DNA of 62,286 nucleotides from Endomicrobium sp. (GCA_031290625.1 JAITND010000001.1:1-62286); one strand, 5' to 3'; numbered from the stretch's first letter, positions 45,537 to 54,300 are shown. Notes: generated by a model from the letters alone, not told the origin. Translations and numbers: made by a program.

Positions 45537-45638
45537 TTATTTTTTCTTTTTTTTGGTCGCAGTTTTTTCCTTTGTACCCTGTTTCTTTACTATCTTTTTC
45601 TTAGGCGCAACTTTTTTCGTCTTGCATCCACAAGCCAT
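45537..45638 (-). CDS. 33-residue lysine-rich small protein
   Basis: ATG at 45638 is preceded by AAAAGGAGCC at good spacing. The protein starts MACGCKTKKVAPKKKIVKKQ and ends in a poly-lysine tail (TKKKKK); about half the residues are Lys. The CGC near the N-terminus could bind metal or be modified. The strong ribosome binding site and the terminator immediately after the stop support a real gene. A nucleic-acid-binding role is a guess from charge. Confidence 0.65.
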   Translation of the reverse strand: MACGCKTKKVAPKKKIVKKQGTKEKTATKKKKK

Positions 45639-45672
45639 TCTTGGCTCCTTTTGGGAAATTAATCCCTTGTTT

Positions 45673-46526
45673 TTATTTCCGCGCGCTAAACGCGGAAAGG
45701 GTTAGAGGTATTTTAATAAAAAATAAATCTTGTTTCAAGTCTTTTGGAGTGTTCCGCGGCGGAAGTTTTATACTCTTCATTTCAAAAAACCCCGCCGCCA
45801 GCGAGACCAGAAAATAGATAACCCATATGTGCATATAGTAAGCGCCAAAAAGCGCGGTCAATCCAGCGACGATGAACGATCCTGCGAAAATAAGAAGGCT
45901 TGCTTCAATGTATCTCCATTTCGTCGGTATTAAGTTATAAATATTTGCAAGCTGATAACTATGCCGTCTATGTCTTACATATGCCGCTGCAAGAAGCAAG
46001 AATCCTACGGGAGAAACAAACTGGCATATCAAATGTATCAATATAAGTTGTATCGGCGGGTTTGCTGACTGAAACCATACGGGATCGTAGAGCGTTATAA
46101 AACCCCATGTTGACAAAACCTTAGAACCCGTTACCGCCAAAGTGTTTAACAAAATAAAATAATTCCCATCAACGTTCCTCCTACTGTGTAAGCGGCAAAT
46201 TTTGACGAGCGAGGAGCGCCGCTTGGCGTTGGCGTCCAGTGGAAAATAGCGACAAGAATAGAAGGGGCTATTACAGCCATCAAAAAAAATTGTCGGAGAC
46301 AATTTACAATCAAAGTCGCCGGGTACGGACCTAAAATATTTTGGAGAGGTCTTGTTATAAAATAAATTCCAAATAATATAAAAGCCGCTTCAATTTTTTT
46401 AAACCCTATATCGCCAAACATAATTGAACGGAACTTGCTTGTACGCCTTACTTCCGCAGCCATAGCAAAATACATTAGCCCCGCCAAGATGGGCAAAAGA
46501 AAGGCTACCAAAAAATTGAAATTCAT
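45673..46526 (-). pseudogene. Multi-pass membrane protein, frameshifted
   Basis: The 5' frame (from 46526) starts MNFNFLVAFLLPILAGLMYF and reads through AAYTVGGTLMGIILFC to a stop at 46146. One frame over, ILLNTLAVTGSKVLSTWGFI continues with several more hydrophobic segments to 45673. A single-base change near 46160 explains the break. The joined protein would be about 285 residues with seven or so membrane helices. The pattern vaguely recalls N-terminal sensor regions, but I cannot name the family. Confidence 0.65.
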
Positions 46527-46594
46527 TTTATATCCGAAAAAGTAATATTGTTTAATTATTTCATAAACGTCTAGCTTGGATTCTTAAAAGGCGG

Positions 46595-47461
46595 TCAAAC
46601 TCTGTTTTTAAATGCTTTGAGAGTGTTTTCAAGCAACATTGCTATCGTCATTGGACCTACGCCGCCAGGCGTCGGCGTTATAGTTATATCGGCGTTTTTA
46701 ACCGACTCAAAATCAATATCGCCGCAAAGTCCTTCGTCGATTCTGTTTATTCCTACGTCAATTACAACCGCTCCGTCTTTTATGAAATCCGTATTTAAAA
46801 ATTTAGGTTTGCCAATCGCTGCGACGACAATGTCGGCGTTTTTGCACAATTTTTTTAAGTTTTTTGTTTTGGAATGAGCCATTATTACCGTAGCGTTATT
46901 TGCAAGCAGCAACATTGAAAGAGGTTTCCCAACTAAGTTAGATCTTCCAATAACAATTGCCGTTTTTCCTTCAATTGATATGTTTGATTTATTAAGAAGA
47001 GATATAACTCCAAGAGGAGTGCAAGAAACCAAAATATTTTTTTTGATAATTTCGTCCCAACTTTTTGACAAATTCAAAAGACCGGCGTTAAAAGGGTGAA
47101 GACCGTCCACGTCTTTTAAAGGGCTTATTGCATTTATGCAATCTTGCGCATGCTCATTATTTGGAAGAGGCAGCTGAAGTAAAATTCCGTCGACTTCGGA
47201 GGTTTTGTTTAATTCATTTATTAAGGCGATAATATCTTCTTTTGAAGAATTCGCATCGAGATTGCGATGGAAAGATTGAATATCCGCGTCTTGGCAAGCC
47301 TTAATTTTTGATTTTATATATACTTGGCTTGCCGGATTTTGACCTACTAAAATTGTTGCAAGACCGGGAGTTTTTCCCGTTTCTTGTTTGATTTTTTTGA
47401 CATTTTCTTTAATTTCTAATCTTAAGTCGTTTGATATTTTTTTACCGTCAATCGGGTTCAT
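46595..47461 (-). CDS. folD: Methylenetetrahydrofolate dehydrogenase/cyclohydrolase FolD
   Basis: Bifunctional one-carbon enzyme interconverting methylene-, methenyl- and formyl-THF. Motifs: VGQNPASQVYIKSKIKAC near 41-58 (catalytic YxxxK), ILLQLPLPNNEHA near 94, DVDGLHPFNAG near 118, the NADP loop GRSNLVGKPLSMLLL near 162 and TPTPGGVGPMTIAMLLENT near 260. ATG 47461 (second of two adjacent ATGs) is better spaced from AGAGGA. 288 residues. Formyl groups would serve fMet and purine synthesis. Confidence 0.96.
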   Translation of the reverse strand: MNPIDGKKISNDLRLEIKENVKKIKQETGKTPGLATILVGQNPASQVYIKSKIKACQDADIQSFHRNLDANSSKEDIIALINELNKTSEVDGILLQLPLPNNEHAQDCINAISPLKDVDGLHPFNAGLLNLSKSWDEIIKKNILVSCTPLGVISLLNKSNISIEGKTAIVIGRSNLVGKPLSMLLLANNATVIMAHSKTKNLKKLCKNADIVVAAIGKPKFLNTDFIKDGAVVIDVGINRIDEGLCGDIDFESVKNADITITPTPGGVGPMTIAMLLENTLKAFKNRV

Positions 47462-47524
47462 CATATCCTCTTAAAATAGCTTGCCGTAATCTAAAATGGA
47501 ATTATATCAACTAATGAATACTCA

Positions 47525-47553
47525 TTGCAAGGAACAAGAAATTTTTGTACAAT
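47525..47553 (+). promoter_or_regulatory. Promoter for tRNA-Ser
   Basis: -35 TTGCAA (47525-47530), 17-base spacer, -10 TACAAT (47548-47553), about 70 bases before the tRNA. Confidence 0.55.
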
Positions 47554-47623
47554 CGTCAATTGTTGAACGGTTGTTTTTGCGAACGCAGTGAAATCAAAAA
47601 AGATAAAGCTAAAGCTAAAGAGT

Positions 47624-47715
47624 GGAGGGGTCGCATAGCTGGCTTAGTGCGCTGGTTTGCTAAACCGGTATACGGATGAATGTCCGTATCGAGAGTTCGA
47701 ATCTCTCCCCCTCCG
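47624..47715 (+). tRNA. tRNA-Ser, anticodon GCT
   Basis: Acceptor GGAGGGG/CCCCTCC, anticodon stem-loop CTGGT-TTGCTAA-ACCGG with anticodon GCT, and the long variable arm (TACGGATGAATGTCCGTA) typical of serine tRNAs. The T arm is GAGAG-TTCGAAT-CTCTC and the discriminator is G. CCA is not encoded. Confidence 0.95.
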
Positions 47716-47842
47716 TTCGTTTCTATAGCAAAGCGACAATCGCGTCTTATTTTCTTTTTGAAATTTTGAGGGAGGTTAGGTTGTTTTATCTATAGACGAG
47801 ACTTTTTTGTTTGTATGTGTAAATAAACTAAGGAGATAAAAG

Positions 47843-48562
47843 ATGAGTCGCAACAAAGAAAAATGCGCTTACGAATGTTCTCGCGAAGTACAGCAAATGA
47901 CATGCGTAGCTAAGGGCGCCAAACACGGTCCTGCTCCTATCCCTGAGGAAGGGAAATGGGTAAAAGCCGCGCAAATTACCGATATAAGCGGTTTGACGCA
48001 CGGAATAGGTTGGTGCGCTCCCCAGCAAGGCGCTTGCAAATTGACGTTAAATGTTAAGAAAGGCGTTATAGAAGAAGCCTTGATTGAAACCATAGGCTGT
48101 AGCGGTATGACGCACTCAGCCGCTATGGCGGCGGAAGTTTTAAGCGGTAAGACTATTTTGGAGGCGTTAAATTCCGACTTGGTTTGCGACGCTATAAACA
48201 CTGCAATGAGAGAGCTTTTCCTTCAGATAGTATATGGAAGGACTCAAACGGCATTTTCCGAAGGCGGTCTTCCGATAGGCGCGGGAATGGAAGATTTGGG
48301 AAAAGGTCTTCGTTCGCAGGTTGGCACCATGTACGGCACAAACAACAAGGGCGTTCGCTATTTAGAAATGGCGGAAGGCTATATTCTTGAAATAGGATTG
48401 GACGCGAATAATGAAGTTATTGGATACAAGTTTGTTCACCTCGGTAAGATGATGGACGCCATAAAGAAAGGAATATCCCATAAAGAGGCGTTTGATAAGA
48501 ATGTGAACGCATATGGTCGCTTTGACGAAGCTGTTAAGAAAATTGATCCGAGAAAAGAATAA
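47843..48562 (+). CDS. Iron-sulfur cluster assembly scaffold-like protein (GGGtGRT partner)
   Basis: The 239-residue protein contains a NifU/IscU-like core (LTLNVKKGVIEEALIETIGC, then SGMTHSAAMAAEVLSGKTIL) with conserved cysteines, plus an N-terminal CAYECSREVQQMTC cluster. This long variant is found next to GGGtGRT-protein genes in anaerobes. AAGGAG sits before the ATG. The next gene begins 10 bases after its stop. The pair probably handles Fe-S or a related metal-sulfur process; the exact role of this variant is unknown. Confidence 0.85.
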   Translation: MSRNKEKCAYECSREVQQMTCVAKGAKHGPAPIPEEGKWVKAAQITDISGLTHGIGWCAPQQGACKLTLNVKKGVIEEALIETIGCSGMTHSAAMAAEVLSGKTILEALNSDLVCDAINTAMRELFLQIVYGRTQTAFSEGGLPIGAGMEDLGKGLRSQVGTMYGTNNKGVRYLEMAEGYILEIGLDANNEVIGYKFVHLGKMMDAIKKGISHKEAFDKNVNAYGRFDEAVKKIDPRKE

Positions 48563-48572
48563 GGAGACGGCT

Positions 48573-49574
48573 ATGGCAATCGCATTTGAAAGTTACGAAA
48601 GAAGAATAAAACAAATAGAAGCAGCTCTTAAAGAATACGGAATTAAAGATTTAGAAGAATCTCGGAAGCTGTGTCTTGATAAAGGCATAGATGTAGAAAA
48701 AATAGTTAAAGGCATTCAGCCTATAGCTTTTGACAACGCTGTTTGGGCTTATACAGTTGGAGCGGCAATCGCTTTAAAGAAAGGCGTAAAAACTGCGGCT
48801 GAAGCTGCCGAAGCCATAGGCGTAGGCTTGCAGTCTTTTTGTATACCGGGGTCCGTTGCCGACCAACGTTTGGTGGGTCTCGGACATGGAAATTTGGCGG
48901 CGATGCTTCTCAGAGAACAGACAAAATGTTTCTGTTTCTTGGCGGGACACGAAAGTTTTGCCGCGGCTGAAGGCGCAATCGGCATTGCAAGAACTGCAAA
49001 CAAAGTGCGCAAAGAACCTTTGAAAGTTATTTTGAACGGTTTGGGGAAAGATGCGGCTTATGTTATAAGCCGCGTCAATGGTTTCACTCATGTTGAAACC
49101 GAGTACGACTATAACTCCGGAAATTTAAACGTTATAAAAGAAACGCCTTTTTCAAGCGGCGACAAGTCAAAAGTAAGAGTTTATGGAGCTGACGATGTAA
49201 GCGAAGGCGTGGCGATTATGATAAAAGAAGGCGTAGATGTTTCTATAACCGGAAACTCCACAAATCCTACGCGTTTCCAACACCCTGTTGCTGGAACATA
49301 CAAGAAGTGGTCTGTTGAAAATGGAAAGAAGTATTTCTCCGTAGCCTCAGGCGGGGGAACCGGAAGAACTTTGCATCCTGACAATATGGCGGCAGGTCCT
49401 GCTTCTTACGGTATGACCGACACCATGGGACGTATGCACGGCGACGCTCAGTTCGCGGGATCTTCTTCAGTTCCTGCGCACGTTGAGATGATGGGACTTA
49501 TAGGTATGGGCAACAATCCAATGGTTGGAGCGTCTGTCGCTGCGGCTGTTGCCATAGAAGAGTCTTATAAATAG
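48573..49574 (+). CDS. GGGtGRT protein
   Basis: Named for the conserved GGGTGRT, seen here as SVASGGGTGRTLHPDNMAAG near residue 255. Other glycine-rich blocks are GLGHGNLAAML near 94 and SVPAHVEMMGLIGMGNNPMV near 298. 333 residues from ATG 48573, which has AAGGAG at good spacing. Function is not established. The constant pairing with an Fe-S scaffold gene suggests a joint role in metal-sulfur chemistry in anaerobes. Confidence 0.9.
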   Translation: MAIAFESYERRIKQIEAALKEYGIKDLEESRKLCLDKGIDVEKIVKGIQPIAFDNAVWAYTVGAAIALKKGVKTAAEAAEAIGVGLQSFCIPGSVADQRLVGLGHGNLAAMLLREQTKCFCFLAGHESFAAAEGAIGIARTANKVRKEPLKVILNGLGKDAAYVISRVNGFTHVETEYDYNSGNLNVIKETPFSSGDKSKVRVYGADDVSEGVAIMIKEGVDVSITGNSTNPTRFQHPVAGTYKKWSVENGKKYFSVASGGGTGRTLHPDNMAAGPASYGMTDTMGRMHGDAQFAGSSSVPAHVEMMGLIGMGNNPMVGASVAAAVAIEESYK

Positions 49575-49584
49575 AGATTTTAGT

Positions 49585-49613
49585 TTGACAAAGACTAACT
49601 GATTTGTAATAAT
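49585..49613 (+). promoter_or_regulatory. Promoter for the rpsP-trmD-rplS operon
   Basis: -35 TTGACA (49585-49590), 17-base spacer, -10 AATAAT (49608-49613), about 60 bases before rpsP. Confidence 0.6.
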
Positions 49614-49680
49614 CTACGCTCTAAATCCGTCTTTTAGTCTAGGAGTTAGTTATTGCGTTAAGCGCTATGGAGGTATAGAG

Positions 49681-49932
49681 ATGGCGGTGCGACTACGTTT
49701 GCAAAGAACAGGCAAACCAAAAAGACCTTACTATAGAGTTGTTGCAGTTGAGCAGAAATCAAAAAGAGATGGACAGCCTATTGAAATTTTAGGGCAGTAT
49801 GATCCTATAGCTGTAGATAACAAGCTCAATGTCAACATGGACAGAGTTAACTATTGGTTAAGTATAGGCGCAAAAGCTACTGAAACTTTGGCTGTATTGA
49901 TAAAAAAGAGCCAAACATCCGACAACAAATAA
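49681..49932 (+). CDS. rpsP: 30S ribosomal protein S16
   Basis: 83-residue S16: AVRLRLQRTGKPKRPYYRVV at the start, then KSKRDGQPIEILGQYDP, and VNYWLSIGAKATETLAVLIK. GGAGG precedes the ATG. It is the first gene of the conserved rpsP-khpA-rimM-trmD-rplS operon. Confidence 0.97.
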   Translation: MAVRLRLQRTGKPKRPYYRVVAVEQKSKRDGQPIEILGQYDPIAVDNKLNVNMDRVNYWLSIGAKATETLAVLIKKSQTSDNK

Positions 49933-49971
49933 CGTTCGACTCTTAATCAAATAACGGAGGGACGACTTATT

Positions 49972-50202
49972 ATGAAAGAACTAGTGCTTTTGATTGCGAA
50001 GGTTTTGGTTGACAAGTCGGATCAGGTAGAAGTCAAAGAAATTGCTGGAGAAAAAGCAACAGTTTTAGAATTAAAAGTCGCTGATGGAGACAGAGGAAAG
50101 ATTATTGGCAAGGAAGGAAGAATAATTAAGGCAATAAGAGTTATTGTTAATTCCGCCTCCGCAAAACTTGATAAGAGGGCGACGGTAGAAGTAATAGAGT
50201 GA
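49972..50202 (+). CDS. khpA: KH-domain RNA-binding protein KhpA
   Basis: 76-residue single-KH protein with the RNA-binding GxxG loop in GKIIGKEGRIIKAIRVIVNS near 42-62. KhpA (with KhpB) binds many cellular RNAs. Its place between rpsP and rimM is conserved in many phyla. GGAGGG lies upstream of the ATG. Confidence 0.94.
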   Translation: MKELVLLIAKVLVDKSDQVEVKEIAGEKATVLELKVADGDRGKIIGKEGRIIKAIRVIVNSASAKLDKRATVEVIE

Positions 50203-50206
50203 GCGA

Positions 50207-50518
50207 ATGGATCATAAAAACAACGATTTAAGATGGAAAGTCTCCGATATATTGGGTTTTGAAGTATTTGACCAACGCGGAAACCGTATAGGAGTCCTTT
50301 CAGATGTTATATTAACAGGCAGCAATGACGTTTGGGTTGTAAAGTATTGCAACGAAGAAGTTTTGATACCCGCGTTAAAAAGCGTGGTAAAGGAAGTTAA
50401 TTCTGCAAGAAAAAAAATTTTCGTCGTTTTGCCTAAAGAGTATGATGACATTTATGGTCAAGTAAAATCGGCTGACGATGTTCTTGAGTACAATGGTTGC
50501 TACATATATGAGGATTGA
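50207..50518 (+). CDS. rimM: RimM, PRC-barrel domain only
   Basis: RimM helps 16S rRNA processing and 30S head assembly. This 103-residue version matches only the C-terminal PRC-barrel half (LGFEVFDQRGNRIGVLSDVI, then TGSNDVWVV and VLIPALKSVVKEVN). The usual N-terminal RimM domain of about 80-90 residues is absent, and khpA ends only four bases upstream, leaving no room for it. Position before trmD confirms identity. Whether the half protein still works in 30S assembly is open. Confidence 0.85.
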   Translation: MDHKNNDLRWKVSDILGFEVFDQRGNRIGVLSDVILTGSNDVWVVKYCNEEVLIPALKSVVKEVNSARKKIFVVLPKEYDDIYGQVKSADDVLEYNGCYIYED

Positions 50519-51209
50519 TATTCTTACAATATTTCCGGCAATGCTACAAGGAGCGTTGACGGAAAGCTTGATAGGAAAAGCGTTGCAAAATAAAATTCTT
50601 GATATTAACTTAGTAAATATAAGATCTTTTTCTAAAGATAAACATAAAAAAGTTGACGACAAACCCTTTGGCGGCGGCGCAGGCATGGTTATGAAGCCTG
50701 AGCCTCTTTACGACGCGATAAAAGGCGTCGGCGTTAAGAAAAAGAACAGGTATTATAAGAAACCTTATGCCAAACCGTGCGTAATTTATATGTCGCCCCA
50801 AGGCAAGCCGTTAAATAACGAGATTGTAAAAAGTCTTGCGAGGTTTAAACATTTGGTTATTGTGTGCGGTCATTACGAAGGCATTGACGAGCGCGTTATG
50901 AACTATGTTGACGAAGAAATTTCCATAGGGGATTATGTTCTTACCGGAGGGGAAATCCCCGCGATGGTTTTAATTGACAGCGTGGCGAGAATGCTGCCAG
51001 GAGTTGTTAAAGAAGAATCTTCGGTAACTAACGACTCCTTTTATAATGGGTTGTTGGATTATCCTCATTATACAAGACCTGCGGTTTTCAAAGGCCATAA
51101 AGTTCCCGATATTCTTTTGTCGGGAGAACATAGGAAGATTGAAGAATGGCGACGCAAAGAAGCTTACAAGCGTACAAAAGAAAGGCGTCCAGATTTGCTG
51201 AAAAGATAA
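50508..51209 (+). CDS. trmD: tRNA (guanine37-N1)-methyltransferase TrmD
   Basis: Methylates G37 of tRNAs to prevent frameshifting. MRIDILTIFPAML is the family start at ATG 50508. The catalytic and knot motifs are DDKPFGGGAGMVMKPEP near 50, YMSPQGKPLN near 88, CGHYEGIDERV near 113 and GDYVLTGGEIPAMVLID near 138. 233 residues. It overlaps rimM by 11 bases. The upstream in-frame starts are rejected. Confidence 0.97.
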   Translation: MRIDILTIFPAMLQGALTESLIGKALQNKILDINLVNIRSFSKDKHKKVDDKPFGGGAGMVMKPEPLYDAIKGVGVKKKNRYYKKPYAKPCVIYMSPQGKPLNNEIVKSLARFKHLVIVCGHYEGIDERVMNYVDEEISIGDYVLTGGEIPAMVLIDSVARMLPGVVKEESSVTNDSFYNGLLDYPHYTRPAVFKGHKVPDILLSGEHRKIEEWRRKEAYKRTKERRPDLLKR

Positions 51210-51275
51210 AATTGGAAATATTAGAATGCGAAGTTAATGCCGTTTCGCGTTTGTTATTATAAAGGAGCGGGTAAA

Positions 51276-51668
51276 ATGTCATTATTAGAGTATGTTCAAT
51301 CGTTGCAGAAGAGAGATTTGGGCGTATCTTTTAAGCCGGGCGATCAGGTGAAAGTATATTTTAAAGTAGTTGAAGGCGAAAACGAAAGAATTCAGGTTTT
51401 TGAAGGAGTTGTTATCCGCATGAAAGGAAGCGGTCTTTCAGAAACATTCACAGTAAGAAAAATTTCTTTTGGCGTTGGCATAGAGAGAATTTTTCCTATA
51501 AATTCTCCTCGCATAGACAAGGTTGAGGTTGTCAGATACGGAAAAGTACGCAGAGCAAAACTTTACTATTTGAGAAATCTTTCAGGTAAAGCTGCAAGAA
51601 TTAGCGAAGATTCTTCAAAGAGATTTGTTAAAAAAGAAATAGCCCGGCAGACTCCTGCGGCTAACTAA
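51276..51668 (+). CDS. rplS: 50S ribosomal protein L19
   Basis: 130-residue L19 from ATG 51276 behind [67 protein letters not shown] and [13 protein letters not shown]. It follows trmD in the conserved operon order. Confidence 0.97.
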   Translation: MSLLEYVQSLQKRDLGVSFKPGDQVKVYFKVVEGENERIQVFEGVVIRMKGSGLSETFTVRKISFGVGIERIFPINSPRIDKVEVVRYGKVRRAKLYYLRNLSGKAARISEDSSKRFVKKEIARQTPAAN

Positions 51669-51685
51669 GCGATTTGTTAAAACGA

Positions 51686-52312
51686 ATGGATCCGTTCTTG
51701 TTTGATAAAAAAATTTATGATAAAGGACTCCGATTTATTGCCGGCGTTGACGAGGCGGGACGGGGACCTTTAGCTGGTCCGGTAGCGGCCGCCGCGGTAA
51801 TCCTTCCTAAAGACCTAATAATTCCCGACTTAAACGATTCCAAACGATTGTCCGAGAAAAAAAGAGAAAAGCTTTTTGACATAATAAAAGAAAAAGCTTT
51901 AGCTTATGCTGTTGAAATAGTTGACAATACAATTATTGATCAAATAAATATACTCCAGGCTGCGTTCCTTGCAATGTCTAAGGCTGTTTCTAAATTGCAA
52001 TATAAACCGGAATTATGTTTAGTTGACGGCAATCGCAAAATTCCAGCTCTTAAGCTTAATCAAGAAGCGCTTATAGGAGGCGACGCAAAAAGCGCGTGCG
52101 TTGCCGCAGCTTCAATACTTGCCAAAGTTACAAGAGATAGGTTGATGTTGGAATATGCAAAACAGTATGCTGTTTATGAGTTTGAAAAACACAAAGGATA
52201 CGGTACTAAAAAGCATATAGAAGCCTTAAAAAAACACGGGGCTTGCCCTATACATAGAGTAACTTTTGCTCCAATAAGCGAAATGCTTTCTCAGAGAAAG
52301 TTGGATATATAG
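51686..52312 (+). CDS. rnhB: Ribonuclease HII
   Basis: Removes RNA primers and misincorporated ribonucleotides from DNA. Active-site motifs are IAGVDEAGRGPLAGPV near residue 19 (Asp-Glu), LVDGN near 113 and DAKSACVAAASILAKVTRD near 131, with the C-terminal HKGYGTKKH. ATG 51686 (208 residues) is preferred to the TTG at 51674. It sits after rplS as in many genomes. Confidence 0.96.
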   Translation: MDPFLFDKKIYDKGLRFIAGVDEAGRGPLAGPVAAAAVILPKDLIIPDLNDSKRLSEKKREKLFDIIKEKALAYAVEIVDNTIIDQINILQAAFLAMSKAVSKLQYKPELCLVDGNRKIPALKLNQEALIGGDAKSACVAAASILAKVTRDRLMLEYAKQYAVYEFEKHKGYGTKKHIEALKKHGACPIHRVTFAPISEMLSQRKLDI

Positions 52313-52348
52313 TTTAGTTGTTTGCCGACGTTTAAGAGAGGCTAATCC

Positions 52349-52714
52349 ATGAAAACTGCAAGGGATATAGGCTTTGAAAAAGAAAAGGAAGTCGCGGCAT
52401 ATCTTAAAAAACTGAAATACAAAATTCTTGATACAAACTTCAGAACTCGTTTTGGCGAAATAGACATAATAGCAAAGCAAGACGGTACGATAGTTTTTAT
52501 AGAAGTGAAATACAGAAAATCGTCTTTTAGCGGAACTCCCCAAGAATTAGTTACGCATAGTAAACAAAAGAAAATCATAAAATCTGCGATAGTCTACATA
52601 AAACTACATGATATTAAAGATAACGTTCGTTTTGACGTTATAGCTGTTAATGATAATAATATTGAGATAATAAATTCAGCGTTTTCAATTCCTGAAAGTC
52701 TGTATTATTTTTAA
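52349..52714 (+). CDS. yraN: UPF0102 family endonuclease-like protein YraN
   Basis: 121-residue UPF0102 protein with a PD-(D/E)xK-like core: GFEKEKEVAAYLKKLKYKIL, then RTRFGEIDIIAKQDGTIVFI and EVKYRKS. It follows rnhB, the usual order. The family is thought to act on Holliday junctions or recombination intermediates, but evidence is thin. Confidence 0.92.
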   Translation: MKTARDIGFEKEKEVAAYLKKLKYKILDTNFRTRFGEIDIIAKQDGTIVFIEVKYRKSSFSGTPQELVTHSKQKKIIKSAIVYIKLHDIKDNVRFDVIAVNDNNIEIINSAFSIPESLYYF

Positions 52715-53016
52715 TCATTTTAATGCTAATAGGATTGAAAGACCGTCGTTTGCCCGTTGCGTTAACTATTTAAATTTCAGCAGGAAGGGGAAACGTAAAA
52801 TAATAGTTAGATACTCTAAGAATTTCTATCAAAAAAATCCTAAGTATAAACTCATATAATCATAGCGACAAACCGCGGATGCTAATTTGTGGATTATCTT
52901 ACTCTAAAAATATATTTTTTGCGAGGCAAAATGTAAAAAATATATGAAATTTTATAAATTTAGCTTTATTGACCGACGTCTGAAGTCTTTGTTATAATCT
53001 TACCGGAGAGTAAACA
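52715..53016. other. Intergenic region upstream of the PHP gene
   Basis: No gene seen. The last 50 bases hold a good promoter (listed separately). A lone near-match to a DnaA box (TGTGGATTA, about 52891) is the only other feature noticed. Confidence 0.4.
52969..52998 (+). promoter_or_regulatory. Promoter for the PHP-TPR-OMP genes
   Basis: -35 TTGACC (52969-52974), 18-base spacer, consensus -10 TATAAT (52993-52998), 19 bases before the start codon at 53017. Confidence 0.65.
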
Positions 53017-53667
53017 ATGATAGACTTGCATACGCATACGTTTTTTTCAGACGGGGTTTTGAGTCCGTCTGAACTTGTTTATAGAGCTAGAAAGCAAGGG
53101 TATATGGCTATAGCTATTACGGATCATGTTGATCGCTCAAATATGGACTTTGTTATCCCCAGAATCGCAAAATTAGCAAAGATTTTAACTGAAAGCTACG
53201 GTATATTGGTTTTGCCGGGAGCAGAACTTACGTATGTTCCCCCCAATCTCATTAAAGAAGCCTCTTATGAGTGTAGAAAGCTTGGCGCTAAGGTTGTGGT
53301 TGCGCATGGAGAAACTATTGAAGAAGTCGTTCCTGAAGGGACAAACTTGGCCGCTGTTGAAGCAAAGGTAGATATACTAGCCCACCCCGGTCATTTGTCC
53401 GACGAAACGGCTGTTCTTGCAGCCAAAAACAATGTAAAAATAGAGATTACTACAAAAGAAACGCACAGCGTTACAAACAAAGAAGTCGCTAAAGTCGCTT
53501 TGAAAAATAAAGCGAAACTTGTTATAAATACCGACGCTCACGAGCCTGAACATTTTTTAACAAAAAAACTTATAATAGAAGTTCTTTCGGACGCTGGGCT
53601 TTCTGCGGATTTTTTTGGCGAGATGCAAAAAAATTCTTTGGAAATAGTTAACAAAGGAGATTTATAA
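53017..53667 (+). CDS. PHP-domain phosphoesterase (histidinol-phosphatase-like)
   Basis: A PHP-fold metallo-phosphoesterase with MIDLHTHTFFSDGVLSP at the start (metal HxH), ITDHVD near 34, PGAELTY near 68, VVAHGETIE near 94, DILAHPGH near 121 and INTDAHEP near 173. All expected metal ligands are present. 216 residues, shorter than canonical histidinol phosphatase, so the substrate is uncertain. CCGGAG precedes the ATG, and a strong promoter lies just upstream. Confidence 0.85.
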   Translation: MIDLHTHTFFSDGVLSPSELVYRARKQGYMAIAITDHVDRSNMDFVIPRIAKLAKILTESYGILVLPGAELTYVPPNLIKEASYECRKLGAKVVVAHGETIEEVVPEGTNLAAVEAKVDILAHPGHLSDETAVLAAKNNVKIEITTKETHSVTNKEVAKVALKNKAKLVINTDAHEPEHFLTKKLIIEVLSDAGLSADFFGEMQKNSLEIVNKGDL

Positions 53668-53669
53668 GA

Positions 53670-54284
53670 ATGCAAAAAAATGTTTTGAAGAAATTCCCCG
53701 CCAAAGCGACGATAAAAGTTTTAACAATTATAATTGCCGTAGGTTTGCTTGTTGTTGCTTTAGCGCTTATCTATTGCTCAAGAGTTCATAAGATTGATAA
53801 TTTATCTTCGCTAGGCTTAGCAAAAGCTTACTCGGCTTTTGCAAGCGGATACCAACAAGCGGGCATAGCTTTGCTGGATGAAGTTATAGCAAAGTATCCA
53901 AAAACGTCTGCGGCATACCAAGCGAAATTATCAAGAGCCGATATCTTTGCGGAACTTCAATCTTATGACGAAGCTTTGAATATTTTAAAAGAAACCGAAA
54001 GTAAAGCAAAACCAGAAGCTATAAGAGCTTTGGCTTTGTCAAGAATCATTTACGTTTATGATTCTAAAAAAGATTATTTCAATGCTATAATGGCGTCAAA
54101 AGAGTTTATAGACAAATATCCCGATCACTTTTTGATCAGAGATATTTATTTAAATTTGGCTGAGTATTATCTTGCCGCAGGTTCAAAAGACGAGGCTGTA
54201 AAAACGTTTAACGAAGCGTTGATTAGTTTCCCCGCAACGCAAGAAGCGGAAAAAGCGCAAAAAAGAATTAACGATATAAAATAA
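53670..54284 (+). CDS. Membrane-anchored TPR-repeat protein
   Basis: One N-terminal membrane segment (near residues 14-34) precedes a periplasmic-type helical-repeat region. Repeats include SAFASGYQQAGIALLDEVIA, SAAYQAKLSRADIFAELQSY and DIYLNLAEYYLAAGSKDEAV, matching TPR/YfgM-CpoB-like spacing. Such proteins scaffold envelope complexes; no partner can be named. It begins two bases after the PHP gene stop, in the same transcript. Confidence 0.8.
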   Translation: MQKNVLKKFPAKATIKVLTIIIAVGLLVVALALIYCSRVHKIDNLSSLGLAKAYSAFASGYQQAGIALLDEVIAKYPKTSAAYQAKLSRADIFAELQSYDEALNILKETESKAKPEAIRALALSRIIYVYDSKKDYFNAIMASKEFIDKYPDHFLIRDIYLNLAEYYLAAGSKDEAVKTFNEALISFPATQEAEKAQKRINDIK

Positions 54285-54300
54285 CGGGAGTATAGAACAA

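Noticed and set aside
52891-52899. DnaA box near 52.9 kb
   Set aside because: Single site with one mismatch; isolated near-matches are expected by chance in AT-rich DNA.
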